NCBI GenBank assembly: GCA_002327725.1
Contig: DCXP01000001.1
Location: forward strand, 1 to 63,807
Reading direction: 5' to 3'
Length of the DNA: 63,807 bases
DNA from: Proteobacteria bacterium UBA2133
GTDB lineage: Bacteria; Pseudomonadota; Gammaproteobacteria; Arenicellales; UBA868
The notes under the pieces were generated by a model, which did no database searches, was not told the DNA's origin, and saw nothing but the letters and a program-made list of their open reading frames with translations. Every line of letters begins with the position of its first letter. Within the stretch, counting starts at the first letter, position 1. Of the stretch, positions 40,651 through 50,312 are shown piece by piece. Made by a program: the position numbers and the translations under genes.

Positions 40651-41868
40651 CTATTTTCCAAACTTGATCGCCTCGGTCAGCTCACTACCCCAACGCCCCA
40701 CCGTAACCTCGTTTCCCTGCGCCGGGTGCGTTGGAATATTCAGCGATAGCAGCAAGGAAAGGCCGGCCAGTCCTGCACCCACCAGAAATACTGCAGCCGG
40801 AGAGGTCAGCCAAAGTACGCCCAGCGCCGCAGGCAGAACCACAGCCGCGATATGATTGATGGTAAACGACACGCCGGCGCTGGATGTGATATCTGCCGGG
40901 TCTGCAATCTTCTGAAAATAAGTTTTGATCGCTATGGCGAGTGCGAAAAAGAAGTGATCGACGATGTATAACCCCGCTGCAATGTGTGCGTTCTCAACGA
41001 AAGCATAAGCGACAAATACGATCACCAGGCCGATGTACTCAAAGACCAGTGCAGCTCGCTCGCCGACCATGCCAATGATGCGCCCAATACGGGCGGCAAA
41101 GAGCATATTCAGCGTGGCATTCACCAGAAACAGCGCCGAAATGGCGGCGACGCTGTAGCCGAATTTTTCAACCATCAGGAACCCGGCGAACACGATGAAT
41201 ATCTGCCGACGGGCACCCGAGAGAAAGGTCAGGGCGTAGTAGAGCCAGTAGCGTTTTCGCAGCACCAGTTGCCGGCGCTGCTTCACCTTGACGGGAAAGT
41301 GCGGAAAGAAAAGCCAACAGATGAGGGCGATCAGTACGGTTACGCCGCCCCCCAGAACATAGACAATGACATAATCGAGCGAGGCCACATCGAAGGCCGC
41401 CCATATCGCCGCAAAGGTCACAATCGATGTGAATGCACCGACGGCAATAATGCGCCCGAGAATCTCTGCCGTCCGGTCTTTCTCGAGCCACTGAAGTGAG
41501 AGCGAGGTCTGGATCGTTTCATAATAGTGAAAGCCCACCGACATCACCACGGTGGTCAGGTACAGGCCGATCACGGTGGGAAAGAGCCCGGTCAGCGCCG
41601 TTCCAATTCCGAGCAAAGCAAGCGATATGAGCGCGATATGCTGCTCGCGAAGCAGGAAAAGCAGAAACACCACGGTAAATGCAACAAAACCGGGCACCTC
41701 CCGCAGACTTTGCAGGATACCCATCTCGGCCCCACTGAACGCGGCCCGTTCAATTGCAAAATTGTTCAGCAGCGCCTGCCAGGTTGCAAAACTCAAGGGC
41801 ACGGCACCCGCCATCAGTAGCAGCAGGACTTCAGGCCGCGAACGGATCTTCTGGAGTACGGTTGGCAT
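40651..41868 (-). CDS. Major facilitator superfamily transporter
   Basis: This 405-residue inner-membrane protein has about twelve hydrophobic segments, opening with EVLLLLMAGAVPLSFATWQALLNN-type helix 1 and carrying ARIGRIIGMVGERAALVFEY in the second half. The central loop is basic (VKQRRQLVLRKRYW). The conserved MFS motif A is weakly kept. The substrate is unknown; it is divergent from lutABC across 106 bp and could share regulation with it, but it is not a LctP-type lactate permease. Confidence 0.75.
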   Translation of the reverse strand: MPTVLQKIRSRPEVLLLLMAGAVPLSFATWQALLNNFAIERAAFSGAEMGILQSLREVPGFVAFTVVFLLFLLREQHIALISLALLGIGTALTGLFPTVIGLYLTTVVMSVGFHYYETIQTSLSLQWLEKDRTAEILGRIIAVGAFTSIVTFAAIWAAFDVASLDYVIVYVLGGGVTVLIALICWLFFPHFPVKVKQRRQLVLRKRYWLYYALTFLSGARRQIFIVFAGFLMVEKFGYSVAAISALFLVNATLNMLFAARIGRIIGMVGERAALVFEYIGLVIVFVAYAFVENAHIAAGLYIVDHFFFALAIAIKTYFQKIADPADITSSAGVSFTINHIAAVVLPAALGVLWLTSPAAVFLVGAGLAGLSLLLSLNIPTHPAQGNEVTVGRWGSELTEAIKFGK

Positions 41869-41974
41869 AAACTGGTCAGTCCAGGAAGAAAACGCCTTTT
41901 CGTGAGCGTTGCGGAATCATTGGCCCCTGGCCGCCGATGAATATAGTGAAAACGCAGGCTTAATGATACAGTGA

Positions 41975-42787
41975 ATGTTGTTCGTCCGAGAGCGATTCAT
42001 CGTGGTTGAAACCGAAACCAAGCTGCCCGTCAACGTTGGGTTGTTCGTGACCTGTCTTGCTGACCTGATGCGTCCGCAGGTTGCTTTTGCCGCGGTCGCC
42101 TTGCTTGAGCGGGCAGGGTGTCGCGTCCGGGTCCCACGTCAGCAAAGTTGCTGCGGCCAGCCGGCGCTGAATAGCGGTGACCGGGCCAGCACGATTGATA
42201 TCGCCAGAAATGTTATCCAGTCGTTCGATCCGGATGATTATGTGGTCGTACCCTCGGGTTCCTGCGCCGATACGCTGATCAACAAGTATCCCGCCCTTTT
42301 TCGGCATGACATGCAATGGGCGGGACGCGCCCAGAATCTCTCTGACAAAACCTGGGAATTGACGAGTTTTCTGACAGAAAAACTTAAATTCAGCCTGGAT
42401 GATGTCTCCTACAGTGGCGTGTGCACCTACCACGATTCCTGTTCCGGCCTTCGGGAACTCGGTATCCAGAAACAGCCGCGGACACTGCTGTCCAGTGTCA
42501 AAGGCCTGACATTGAGCGAGATGGAAGACAGCAATGTCTGTTGCGGCTTTGGAGGTCTTTTCAGCGTCAAGTATCCTGATATTTCCGGGCGCATCGTCAG
42601 CGACAAGTGCGGGCAGATCGTGCAAACGGACGCTGATACGGTGCTGGGCGGGGACCTCGGATGCCTTCTGAACATTGCCGGACGGCTTCGCCGAGAGGGA
42701 AAGAATATCAAGGTCTTTCATATTGCAGAGGTGCTTGCCGGCATGGCGAATGGGCCAGCCATCGGCGAAGCAGAGCGTGAGTCATGA
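41975..42787 (+). CDS. lutA: L-lactate dehydrogenase complex Fe-S subunit LutA/LldE
   Basis: This is a 270-residue protein with two CCG domains: RQQSCCGQPALNSG and SNVCCGFGGLFSVKYP, each with the Cys-Cys-Gly pair that binds Fe-S or heterodisulfide-type clusters. It opens with VNVGLFVTCLADLMRPQV and has VPSGSCADTLINKYP and YHDSCSGLRELGI. With LutB and LutC it oxidises L-lactate to pyruvate and passes electrons to the respiratory chain. ATG 41975 was chosen; a shorter start near VETETK is possible. It overlaps lutB by 4 bp. Confidence 0.9.
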   Translation: MLFVRERFIVVETETKLPVNVGLFVTCLADLMRPQVAFAAVALLERAGCRVRVPRQQSCCGQPALNSGDRASTIDIARNVIQSFDPDDYVVVPSGSCADTLINKYPALFRHDMQWAGRAQNLSDKTWELTSFLTEKLKFSLDDVSYSGVCTYHDSCSGLRELGIQKQPRTLLSSVKGLTLSEMEDSNVCCGFGGLFSVKYPDISGRIVSDKCGQIVQTDADTVLGGDLGCLLNIAGRLRREGKNIKVFHIAEVLAGMANGPAIGEAERES

Positions 42788-44217
42788 GTGCATCGGTTGC
42801 TTCACAGCCCGTGGTCTTTCAGGAGCGCGCCCGAAAAGCCCTTGATGACATCAGCCTGCAGCGGGCCTTGACCAAGGCCAGAGGCGGCTTTGTTGACCAC
42901 CGCCGGGATGCCGTGGATGCCTTACCGGAATTCGATGCAATCCGTGATGCAGCACGTGATATCAAAGATCACGTGCTGGCGAACCTCGACGGTTACCTGG
43001 AACTGTACGAACAGAAAGTGATCGAGCGCGGCGGCCAGGTGCACTGGGCGCGTGATGCCGATGAGGCGTGCCGTATTGTCGCCCGAATCTGCACCGATGC
43101 GGGCGCCAGGACCGTCACCAAGGGAAAATCGATGGTCTCCGAAGAAATGAACCTCAATCCGGCGCTGGAGGCAGCCGGGATGACGGTTGTCGAGACTGAC
43201 CTTGGCGAGTACATCGTGCAACTGGCGGGAGAAGCGCCCAGTCATATTATTGCTCCAGCAGTACACAAGACCCGGGAGCAGATCACGGACCTTTTCCACA
43301 AGCATCACAGTCCGCTCGGATATACCGACCGGGTCACACAGCGGGAGGCCCTGGTCAACGAGGCGCGCAGCGTACTTCGTGAGCGCTTTGTGACGGCGGA
43401 TGTCGGCATCACGGGAGCCAATTTTCTGGTCGCCGAGACGGGGGCCAACGTGATCGTGACCAACGAGGGTAACGGTGATTTGACGAGTTGTTTGCCACGC
43501 GTGCACATCGTCACCGCCGGTATCGAAAGAGTCATTCCGTCCCTGGACGATCTTTCGGTGCTGCTGCGGGTGCTGGGAAGAAGTGCAACCGGCCAGGAGT
43601 TCTCGGCGTATACCTCCCTTTATTCAGGCCCGCGTCGTCATGACGATACGGAAGGTCCTGAGGCGTATCACGTGGTGCTGCTGGATAACGGCCGCTCACG
43701 CCTGCTTGGAGGACAGTACCAGCCGATGCTCCGCTGTATCCGCTGTGGCGCCTGTCTGAATCATTGCCCGGTCTATGGTGTAATCGGGGGGCATGCTTAC
43801 GGATGGGTTTACTCGGGACCTATGGGAGCGGTCCTGACCCCATTACTCAATGGTTTTGATCAGTCACTTGATCTGCCCAACGCGTGTACCCTGAACGGCA
43901 GATGTAAGGAAGTGTGTCCCGTACGCATTCCGCTTTCGGATCTGCTGCTCAAGCATCGCCTTGAACAGCATGACCGCCGGCTGACCTCAGTGTCCGGGCG
44001 GTTCCTGCTCAGCGCGTGGGCCTGGCTGGCCCGTCGCCCGCGGCTGTATCAGGGGATAATGGCACTGCCACTGTGGCTCTTGCACCGCTTTGGAAAACGC
44101 CGGGGCGTGTTGTCACGCTTGCCCGGGGTGGGCGGCTGGACCGACAGTCGGGATTTGCCGGTTCCCGCGCGGCGCTCGTTTCTCCGGCAATGGCATGCCC
44201 GCAAGGCCAGGCCATGA
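42784..44217 (+). CDS. lutB: L-lactate dehydrogenase complex Fe-S subunit LutB/LldF
   Basis: This 477-residue protein has an N-terminal LUD domain (KGKSMVSEEMNLNPALE, FVTADVGITGANFLVAETG) and C-terminal bacterial ferredoxin motifs CIRCGACLNHCPVYG and CTLNGRCKEVCPVRIPL, which bind two [4Fe-4S] clusters. The last ~90 residues are basic and aromatic and may dock to the membrane. Genes overlap by 4 bp on both sides (ATGA), showing tight translational coupling of lutABC. Confidence 0.93.
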   Translation: MSASVASQPVVFQERARKALDDISLQRALTKARGGFVDHRRDAVDALPEFDAIRDAARDIKDHVLANLDGYLELYEQKVIERGGQVHWARDADEACRIVARICTDAGARTVTKGKSMVSEEMNLNPALEAAGMTVVETDLGEYIVQLAGEAPSHIIAPAVHKTREQITDLFHKHHSPLGYTDRVTQREALVNEARSVLRERFVTADVGITGANFLVAETGANVIVTNEGNGDLTSCLPRVHIVTAGIERVIPSLDDLSVLLRVLGRSATGQEFSAYTSLYSGPRRHDDTEGPEAYHVVLLDNGRSRLLGGQYQPMLRCIRCGACLNHCPVYGVIGGHAYGWVYSGPMGAVLTPLLNGFDQSLDLPNACTLNGRCKEVCPVRIPLSDLLLKHRLEQHDRRLTSVSGRFLLSAWAWLARRPRLYQGIMALPLWLLHRFGKRRGVLSRLPGVGGWTDSRDLPVPARRSFLRQWHARKARP

Positions 44218-44870
44218 CGCAGGCTCGCGAAGAAATCCTCGGAACCATCCGTAAGTCGCTGGCGGCAGGCGACCCCAGGACACCGCGGCGCCTGGAGGAA
44301 CTAAAGTCCCGTATTCAGGATTCAGCTCCTCAGGTACAACCCTATTTTGATGATGACCTGTTGACCCGATTTTGTCAGAAGCACGTGGCCGTGCACGGCA
44401 CTTATGAGCGAATCCGCAAAGACGGTATCGAGGCGGCTGTGGTAAGACATCTGACAGGTTTGGGTCTGGATACGCAATGGCATACAGGCGTTGGCCCGTT
44501 ACTGGATGCGACACGCTGGTCAGATCAGGTGTTTGTTTATCGCAAGTGTGCCGATAAAGACACCAAAGTTGCCTTGACTGAAGCGTTTGCAGCCGTGGCG
44601 GAGACCGGTACGCTTGTGATGTGCTCAGGTCCTGCAGCGCCTACCTCGCAGAATTACCTGCCGGATAATCACGTGATCATCGTCGACAGCCGCCGAATTG
44701 TGCGCCATATGGAAGACCTGTGGGCAATGCTGCGTACCACGGGAACGGCTGCAGCGCGCGCAGTGAATTTGATTACCGGACCTTCAAAAACCGGCGATAT
44801 TGAGCAGACCATTCAATATGGGGCGCACGGGCCTCGGCGTCTGCACGTGCTGATCGTTGAGGAAGCGTAA
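44214..44870 (+). CDS. lutC: L-lactate dehydrogenase complex subunit LutC/LldG (LUD domain)
   Basis: This ~218-residue LUD-domain protein has AREEILGTIRKSLAAGD at the start and AETGTLVMCSGPAAP and NYLPDNHVIIVDSRRIVRHM late, the LutC hallmarks. It is needed for assembly or activity of the lactate-oxidising complex. ATG 44214 overlaps the lutB stop. The frame is open much further upstream inside lutB, but that part is a shadow. Confidence 0.9.
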   Translation: MTQAREEILGTIRKSLAAGDPRTPRRLEELKSRIQDSAPQVQPYFDDDLLTRFCQKHVAVHGTYERIRKDGIEAAVVRHLTGLGLDTQWHTGVGPLLDATRWSDQVFVYRKCADKDTKVALTEAFAAVAETGTLVMCSGPAAPTSQNYLPDNHVIIVDSRRIVRHMEDLWAMLRTTGTAAARAVNLITGPSKTGDIEQTIQYGAHGPRRLHVLIVEEA

Positions 44871-44904
44871 ACATAGCGATTCTGTGCCCCGTCAGGGGAC
44901 TCGC

Positions 44905-44910
44905 TATAAT
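44905..44910 (+). promoter_or_regulatory. Probable -10 element for fabAB
   Basis: A perfect TATAAT lies 70 bp before the fabA ATG, in the 109-bp gap behind lutC. No convincing -35 hexamer is found at 16-18 bp; TTCTGT about 19 bp upstream is the closest. FabAB is probably transcribed separately from lutABC. Confidence 0.45.
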
Positions 44911-44979
44911 TACATTTTCAAACCTGTCAGCAGCCGGCGTGCAAACGTACGGCCCCGTTCATTTCACCAGACAGATTTC

Positions 44980-45498
44980 ATGCAGGAAAGTTTCTCAAAT
45001 GAGCAGCTGCTGGACTGCGGCCATGGGCGGATGTTTGGCCCCGGTAACGCGCAACTTCCACTGCCGCCGATGCTCATGATTGATCGCATTGTCCGGATCT
45101 CCGATGAAGGTGGAGAATACGGCAAGGGTGAGATTGTCGCCGAACTCGATCTGAATCCGAATCTTTGGTTTTTCCAGTGTCATTTTGAAAACGACCCGGT
45201 GATGCCGGGATGCCTTGGTGTCGATGCACTTTGGCAACTGGTCGGCTTCTTCCTGGGCTGGAAGGGGGGGCAAGGACACGGCCGGGCCCTGGGCTCCGGG
45301 GAAATCCGGTTCACCGGGCAGGTCACACCTGACTGCCAGTTGGTACGCTATCGGGTATCGCTCAAGCGCGTCGTGATGCGTCGGCTACATATGGGAATCG
45401 CTGATGGAACTGTCGAGGTCGATGATCGGACAATTTATACCGGGAAAGATCTTCGTGTAGGTTTGTTTACTGCAGACAACGGAGGGACCATCACATGA
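44980..45498 (+). CDS. fabA: 3-hydroxydecanoyl-ACP dehydratase/isomerase
   Basis: This 172-residue hotdog-fold enzyme introduces the cis double bond in anaerobic unsaturated fatty acid synthesis. FFQCHFENDPVMPGCLGVDA carries the catalytic His (in CHF) and Asp (in VDA). PMLMIDRIVRI opens the core and SGEIRFTGQVTPD follows. FabA is restricted mainly to Gamma- and Alphaproteobacteria and always pairs with FabB, whose gene overlaps by 4 bp. ATG 44980 gives the standard length; the longer frame to 44857 enters the lutC end and is not used. Confidence 0.97.
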   Translation: MQESFSNEQLLDCGHGRMFGPGNAQLPLPPMLMIDRIVRISDEGGEYGKGEIVAELDLNPNLWFFQCHFENDPVMPGCLGVDALWQLVGFFLGWKGGQGHGRALGSGEIRFTGQVTPDCQLVRYRVSLKRVVMRRLHMGIADGTVEVDDRTIYTGKDLRVGLFTADNGGTIT

Positions 45499-46712
45499 GA
45501 CGGGTTGTCGTCACCGGCATGGGAATCGTCAGCAGCATCGGCAACAACTGTGCCGAAGTGGAAGCTTCTCTACGTGGGGCGCAATCAGGAATCGTTTTTG
45601 CGGATGAGTACCGTGACCTGGGTTTTCGTTCCCAGGTACATGGCAGCATCGACATCGATCTTGAAGCCGAGATTGACCGCAAGCTGAGACGCTTCATGGG
45701 CGCCTCAGCCGCCTACAATTATGTCGCGATGCGTCAAGCGATCGCGTATTCCGGTCTTGCCGAGGCCGAGATCTCAAATCCCCGGACCGGGCTTGTCGTC
45801 GGCAGCGGCGGCGGTTCCCCGGAAAACATCGTGGCGGCGGCGGATCTCCTTCGCGAAAAAGGGGTAAAACGGGTCGGACCGTATATGGTCACCCGGACCA
45901 TGTCGAGTACCAATTCGGCCTGTCTCAGCACCACCTTTGCCATCAAAGGGGTCTCGTATTCGATCAGTTCAGCCTGCTCGACCAGCGCGCACTGCATCGG
46001 CCACGGAATGGAACTGATCCAGATGGGCAAGCAGGACATTGTTTTTGCCGGTGGCGGTGAAGAATTGCACTGGACCACATCGGTGCTGTTTGATGCCATG
46101 GGGGCAATGTCGTCTCGCTACAACGAAACACCCCAGACGGCCTCCCGAACCTATGATGTCAATCGCGATGGATTTGTCATCTCCGGCGGCGGCGGGGTGC
46201 TGGTGCTCGAGGCGCTGGAGCACGCCAAGGGCCGTGGTGCACCGATTCTGGCGGAACTTGTGGGTTATGGTGCCAGCAGTGACGGGTTTGACATGGTCCA
46301 GCCTTCGGGTGAGGGGGCTGTTCGCTGTATGCAGCAGGCCGTGGAAGGAGTCTCGGGATCAATCGATTACATCAATACGCACGGGACCAGCACCCCGGTC
46401 GGCGACATTCAGGAGCTGGAGGCCATTCGCACCGTATTTGGCGATCACCTGCCCGCGCTGAGTGCGACCAAGTCGCTCACGGGTCACGCCTTGGGCGCGG
46501 CGGGTGTCAACGAGGCGATCTACTCCCTGATCATGCTCGGCGGAAATTTCATGGCGGCGTCGGCCAATATTGAAAACCTTGATCCCAAGGCGCTGGGTTA
46601 TCCAATTGTGCGTTCCACGACCGATGCCCCGGATCTCAATACCGTCATGTCCAACAGTTTCGGATTCGGGGGCACCAACGCGACACTGGTGTTTCAGCGC
46701 TTCGCGGACTGA
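45495..46712 (+). CDS. fabB: 3-oxoacyl-ACP synthase I
   Basis: This is a ketosynthase (405 aa) elongating cis-unsaturated acyl chains. The nucleophile Cys is in SSACSTSAHCIG, the catalytic His residues in NTHGTSTPVGD and LTGHALGAAGV, and the last motif is SNSFGFGGTNATL. It is coupled to fabA through an ATGA overlap. It is convergent with ispG, 26 bp apart. Confidence 0.97.
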   Translation: MRRVVVTGMGIVSSIGNNCAEVEASLRGAQSGIVFADEYRDLGFRSQVHGSIDIDLEAEIDRKLRRFMGASAAYNYVAMRQAIAYSGLAEAEISNPRTGLVVGSGGGSPENIVAAADLLREKGVKRVGPYMVTRTMSSTNSACLSTTFAIKGVSYSISSACSTSAHCIGHGMELIQMGKQDIVFAGGGEELHWTTSVLFDAMGAMSSRYNETPQTASRTYDVNRDGFVISGGGGVLVLEALEHAKGRGAPILAELVGYGASSDGFDMVQPSGEGAVRCMQQAVEGVSGSIDYINTHGTSTPVGDIQELEAIRTVFGDHLPALSATKSLTGHALGAAGVNEAIYSLIMLGGNFMAASANIENLDPKALGYPIVRSTTDAPDLNTVMSNSFGFGGTNATLVFQRFAD

Positions 46713-46738
46713 GCCTTCACTGCCCAACCCACAATGGA

Positions 46739-48004
46739 TCAGCCGGTGCGCGAAAGGGGTTGCGGGCCAAGGTCGTTTTTTTCAGCACTGAAGCGTTGCT
46801 TCACATAAGCCTCGACGAGCGCAATGAACTGCGTTGCGATATCGTCGCCGCGCAGGGTGCAGATCTTTTGCCCGTCCTGAAAGACCGGCGCGACCGGCTT
46901 TTCCCCGGTGCCCGGCAAGCTGATGCCGATATCCGCGTGGCGGCTTTCCCCGGGACCGTTGACGACGCACCCCATGACTGCAACGGACAGCGTTTGTGCG
47001 CCCGGATACTGTGTTTTCCAGTCGCTCATCCGCTGCCGAAGGTGTTCCTGAACCGCGCCGGCAAGATGTTGGAAAAAGTCGCTGCTGGTGCGCCCGCACC
47101 CGGGACAGGCGGTGACCTGCGGACTGAAATTGCGAAGTCCCAGTGACTGGAGGACTTCCTGCGCGATACGGACCTCGCGGGTGCGGCTTTCTCCGGGCTG
47201 GGGCGTCAGGGACACCCTGATGGTGTCGCCGATGCCCATATGCAGCGCCAGTGCAAGCCCCGCAGTAGAAGAGACGACGCCTTTGTCCGCCATGCCGGCT
47301 TCCGTGAGCCCGAGGTGCAAGGCGAGGTCCGAACGTTCGGCGAGCTGTTGGTATACCGCGACCAGTTCAGGCACTGCGCTGACTTTGGCAGAGAGAATGA
47401 TCTGGTCAGGCCGCAGGCCTTCGCGTTGGGCCAGCGATGCACTGTTGATCACAGAATCCACGAGCGCCTCCCGGGTGATCGCCTCAAGCGGACGCGGGGT
47501 TGCCAGGGCTGCATTTTCGTCCAGTTTCTGTGCAAGCAGTTGTGGATCGAGTGACCCCCAGTTCACACCAATGCGCACCGGTTTATTCCGGCGGCAGGCC
47601 TGCTCGATCATCTGGCAGAAGCGGGCGTCGCGTTTTTCACCCTGACCTACGTTGCCCGGGTTGATCCGGTACTTATCGAGTGCATCGGCGCAGTCACTGA
47701 AATCCTGCAGCAGGGTATGGCCGTTGTAATGAAAGTCGCCGACCAGAGGCACCGGACAGCCAGCCGAGTCCAATTGCTCACGAATTTTCGAAACCGCCCG
47801 GGCGGCCGCTTCGTTGTTTACGGTGATCCGTACGATCTCGGACCCAGCCTCTGCGAGCGCAATGACCTGCCGGACCGTGGCAACCACATCCGCGGTGTCG
47901 GTGTTGGTCATCGACTGCACGACAATGGGTGCATTGCCGCCCACCAGGACATGGCCTACCCGGACCTGCTGGGTGGGCCTTCTGGAGATGGAAGTCTGCT
48001 GCAT
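46739..48004 (-). CDS. ispG: 4-hydroxy-3-methylbut-2-enyl-diphosphate synthase (IspG/GcpE)
   Basis: This is the [4Fe-4S] enzyme of the methylerythritol phosphate pathway (421 aa). It opens with RVGHVLVGGNAPIVVQSMTNTDT. The C-terminal cluster ligands are in CPGCGRTSSDFFQ and VMGCVVNGPGESRHADIG. The single-TIM-barrel bacterial form is present. ATG 48004 was chosen over the longer frame to 48067, which would overlap mccB. It follows mccB on the same strand after 43 bp, so it may be read through from the leucine operon. Confidence 0.95.
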   Translation of the reverse strand: MQQTSISRRPTQQVRVGHVLVGGNAPIVVQSMTNTDTADVVATVRQVIALAEAGSEIVRITVNNEAAARAVSKIREQLDSAGCPVPLVGDFHYNGHTLLQDFSDCADALDKYRINPGNVGQGEKRDARFCQMIEQACRRNKPVRIGVNWGSLDPQLLAQKLDENAALATPRPLEAITREALVDSVINSASLAQREGLRPDQIILSAKVSAVPELVAVYQQLAERSDLALHLGLTEAGMADKGVVSSTAGLALALHMGIGDTIRVSLTPQPGESRTREVRIAQEVLQSLGLRNFSPQVTACPGCGRTSSDFFQHLAGAVQEHLRQRMSDWKTQYPGAQTLSVAVMGCVVNGPGESRHADIGISLPGTGEKPVAPVFQDGQKICTLRGDDIATQFIALVEAYVKQRFSAEKNDLGPQPLSRTG

Positions 48005-48047
48005 GAGGGTCGCGGGCGGGTCCGATGGGCCCAATATTCTAATCGCC

Positions 48048-49652
48048 TTACATGCGAAACACGCCAAACTCCGTTTTGGCGATCGGGGGATTATGAACCG
48101 TGGCGAGCGCCAGCGACAGAATTCTGCGGGTGTGGGCGGGATCTATGATGCCATCGTCCCAGAGTCGGGCACTTGCATAGAACGGATGCCCCTGCTCGTC
48201 ATACTGGTCGCTGATAGCCTCGCGAAAAACTTTTTCGTCCCCAACCGGCCAGTCACGCCCTGCTTTTTGCATGCGATCGCGACGGACCTGAGACAGCACC
48301 TGTGCTGCAGTGTCGCCTCCCATTACCGAGATACGGGCATTGGGCCACATCCACAAAAAGCGCGGGTCGTAGGCTCGGCCGCACATACCGTAATTGCCGG
48401 CTCCGAAACTGCCGCCAACGATAACGGTCAGTTTAGGCACTTTGGCACAGGCAACCGCGTTTACCAGTTTCGCCCCATCCCGCGCAATGCCGCCATGCTC
48501 ATAGCGGCTGCCGACCATAAAACCGGTGATGTTCTGTAGAAACAGAAGTGGTATGCCCCGCTGGGTGCAGAGCTCGATAAAGTGTGCTCCTTTGAGTGCC
48601 GATTCCGAAAAAAGAATACCGTTGTTGGCGATGATGCCGAGCGGGTATCCGTTGATACGGCTGAAGGCGCATACCAATGTCTTCCCGTAGCGGGCTTTGA
48701 ATTCCTGAAAGTCGCTGCCGTCGACAATCCGGCAGATGACTTCCCGGATATCAAAGGGCAGCCTGGGGTCAGACGGAATAATTCCATAAAGCTCCTCAAC
48801 GCCATATCGCGGTGATGAGGGAACTTCGCCGGGTGTTGTTGCGGCCGGCAGATTAAGGTGAGAGACAATCTCCCGGGTCAGGGTCAGGGCGTGATCATCG
48901 TCCTGTGCCAGATAATCGGCCACCCCTGAGATCCGTGTGTGTACATCGGCACCGCCGAGCGCCTCGGCGCTGACTTCCTCACCGGTCGCCGCCTTTACCA
49001 GTGGCGGCCCGCCCAGAAAAATGGTCCCCTGACGACGGACGATGACGGCCTGGTCGGACATCGCCGGCACGTAGGCGCCGCCCGCAGTGCAGGAACCCAT
49101 CACCACTGCAATCTGGGGAATTCCGGCGGCAGACATATTGGCCTGGTTGAAAAAGATGCGGCCGAAATGCTCCCGATCGGGGAACACCTCATCCTGTCTC
49201 GGCAGATAGGCACCCCCGGAATCAACCAGGTAGATACAGGGGAGGCGGTTCTCTGCAGCTATGGCTTGCGCTCTGAGATGTTTTTTGACCGTAATCGGGT
49301 AGTAGGTGCCGCCTTTGACAGTGGCGTCATTGACCACAAGCATGCAGTCGCGGCCGTGAATCTGACCCACTCCCGTGATGATTCCTCCGCAGGGAACCTC
49401 GTCATCGTAGAGATCCCACCCGGCCAGTTGGGAAAGCTCCAGGAAACCGCTGCCAGGGTCCAGTAACTTTTCAATGCGCCCGCGGGGCAGCAGTTTGCCT
49501 CGTGCGGTGTGTCGCTCCCGATCCTTCTCACGGCCGCCCTGGGTGACTTTCGCTATCGCGTCAGCCAGTGCGGCGGTCTTCGCCAGCATGACATCGCGGT
49601 TGGCCGCGAAATCAGGCGAAGCGGTATCGATGCGGCTGCTAAAGTCGCCCAT
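48048..49652 (-). CDS. mccB: Methylcrotonyl-CoA carboxylase carboxyltransferase (beta) subunit
   Basis: This 534-residue carboxyltransferase has two crotonase-fold halves. The first contains DSGGAYLPRQDEVFPDREHFGR, the second LFLQNITGFMVGSRYEHGGIARDGAKLV, both typical of MccB rather than propionyl-CoA carboxylase. It carboxylates 3-methylcrotonyl-CoA in leucine breakdown with a biotin carboxylase alpha subunit. That alpha gene (mccA), the methylglutaconyl-CoA hydratase and HMG-CoA lyase are not in the window, so the operon is incomplete here and the rest must lie elsewhere. Confidence 0.93.
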   Translation of the reverse strand: MGDFSSRIDTASPDFAANRDVMLAKTAALADAIAKVTQGGREKDRERHTARGKLLPRGRIEKLLDPGSGFLELSQLAGWDLYDDEVPCGGIITGVGQIHGRDCMLVVNDATVKGGTYYPITVKKHLRAQAIAAENRLPCIYLVDSGGAYLPRQDEVFPDREHFGRIFFNQANMSAAGIPQIAVVMGSCTAGGAYVPAMSDQAVIVRRQGTIFLGGPPLVKAATGEEVSAEALGGADVHTRISGVADYLAQDDDHALTLTREIVSHLNLPAATTPGEVPSSPRYGVEELYGIIPSDPRLPFDIREVICRIVDGSDFQEFKARYGKTLVCAFSRINGYPLGIIANNGILFSESALKGAHFIELCTQRGIPLLFLQNITGFMVGSRYEHGGIARDGAKLVNAVACAKVPKLTVIVGGSFGAGNYGMCGRAYDPRFLWMWPNARISVMGGDTAAQVLSQVRRDRMQKAGRDWPVGDEKVFREAISDQYDEQGHPFYASARLWDDGIIDPAHTRRILSLALATVHNPPIAKTEFGVFRM

Positions 49653-49670
49653 TAAATTTCCTGCCAGACC

Positions 49671-50273
49671 TTACCAGCCGCCGCGTGAGAGCCAGTGATC
49701 GACCTGCTCCAGCCGGTCCGCGCCCCAGAAAGACTCCGAGTCGACAATGATGAAGGGTGAGCCGAAGACGCCCCGGGCCAGGGCCTGATCGTTTACGGTG
49801 CGCACCTTCTGCTTGATGCCGTCGGATTGAATGCCGTTGGCAAGCTGTGCCGGATCGTGCCCAAGCCCGGAGGCGACCGCAATAACGGTTTCGCTGTCAG
49901 AGATATCGCGATCATCACAAAAGTAGGCCCGGTACAGGGCCTGCGCAAGTTGTCTCGCCGCGCTGTGATCGGTCTCCTCAAGAAGATAGAAGGCGCGGCA
50001 GGCGTTCACCGTAGCAACTGGCCAATGACTGGGAATAGTGAAGGGGATGTTCCAGTAGCGTGCAAACCGTTTCACGTCGTGGACCGCGTAATCTCCGACC
50101 AGGGGAATCGAAACCAGCGGTTTTCGCTCACTGACCTTCATTGCGGCGCCGACCAGAAACGGCCGCCACACGACAGACCGGCCGTGCTTTTCAGCGGTCG
50201 CCTCGATCCGTTCGCTGGCGAGGTAGCCGTAGGGGGAGGCAAAGTCGAAGAAAAACTCAATGGATTCTGCCAT
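49671..50273 (-). CDS. DsbA-family 2-hydroxychromene-2-carboxylate isomerase-like protein
   Basis: This thioredoxin-fold protein (200 aa) of the HCCA isomerase/kappa-class GST group opens with FFFDFASPYGYLASERIEA, in which SP replaces the CxxC of DsbA. GVFGSPFIIVDSESFWGADRL is the C-terminal family motif. HCCA isomerases act on naphthalene-derived intermediates with glutathione; relatives in acyl-CoA operons have unknown tasks. It lies between the thiolase and mccB in the leucine operon, suggesting an acyl-CoA or glutathione-linked step rather than naphthalene degradation. Confidence 0.85.
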   Translation of the reverse strand: MAESIEFFFDFASPYGYLASERIEATAEKHGRSVVWRPFLVGAAMKVSERKPLVSIPLVGDYAVHDVKRFARYWNIPFTIPSHWPVATVNACRAFYLLEETDHSAARQLAQALYRAYFCDDRDISDSETVIAVASGLGHDPAQLANGIQSDGIKQKVRTVNDQALARGVFGSPFIIVDSESFWGADRLEQVDHWLSRGGW

Positions 50274-50312
50274 AAGCTGCGCTCGTTCCTCGGGTTTCAG
50301 GTGCGAATGGGC

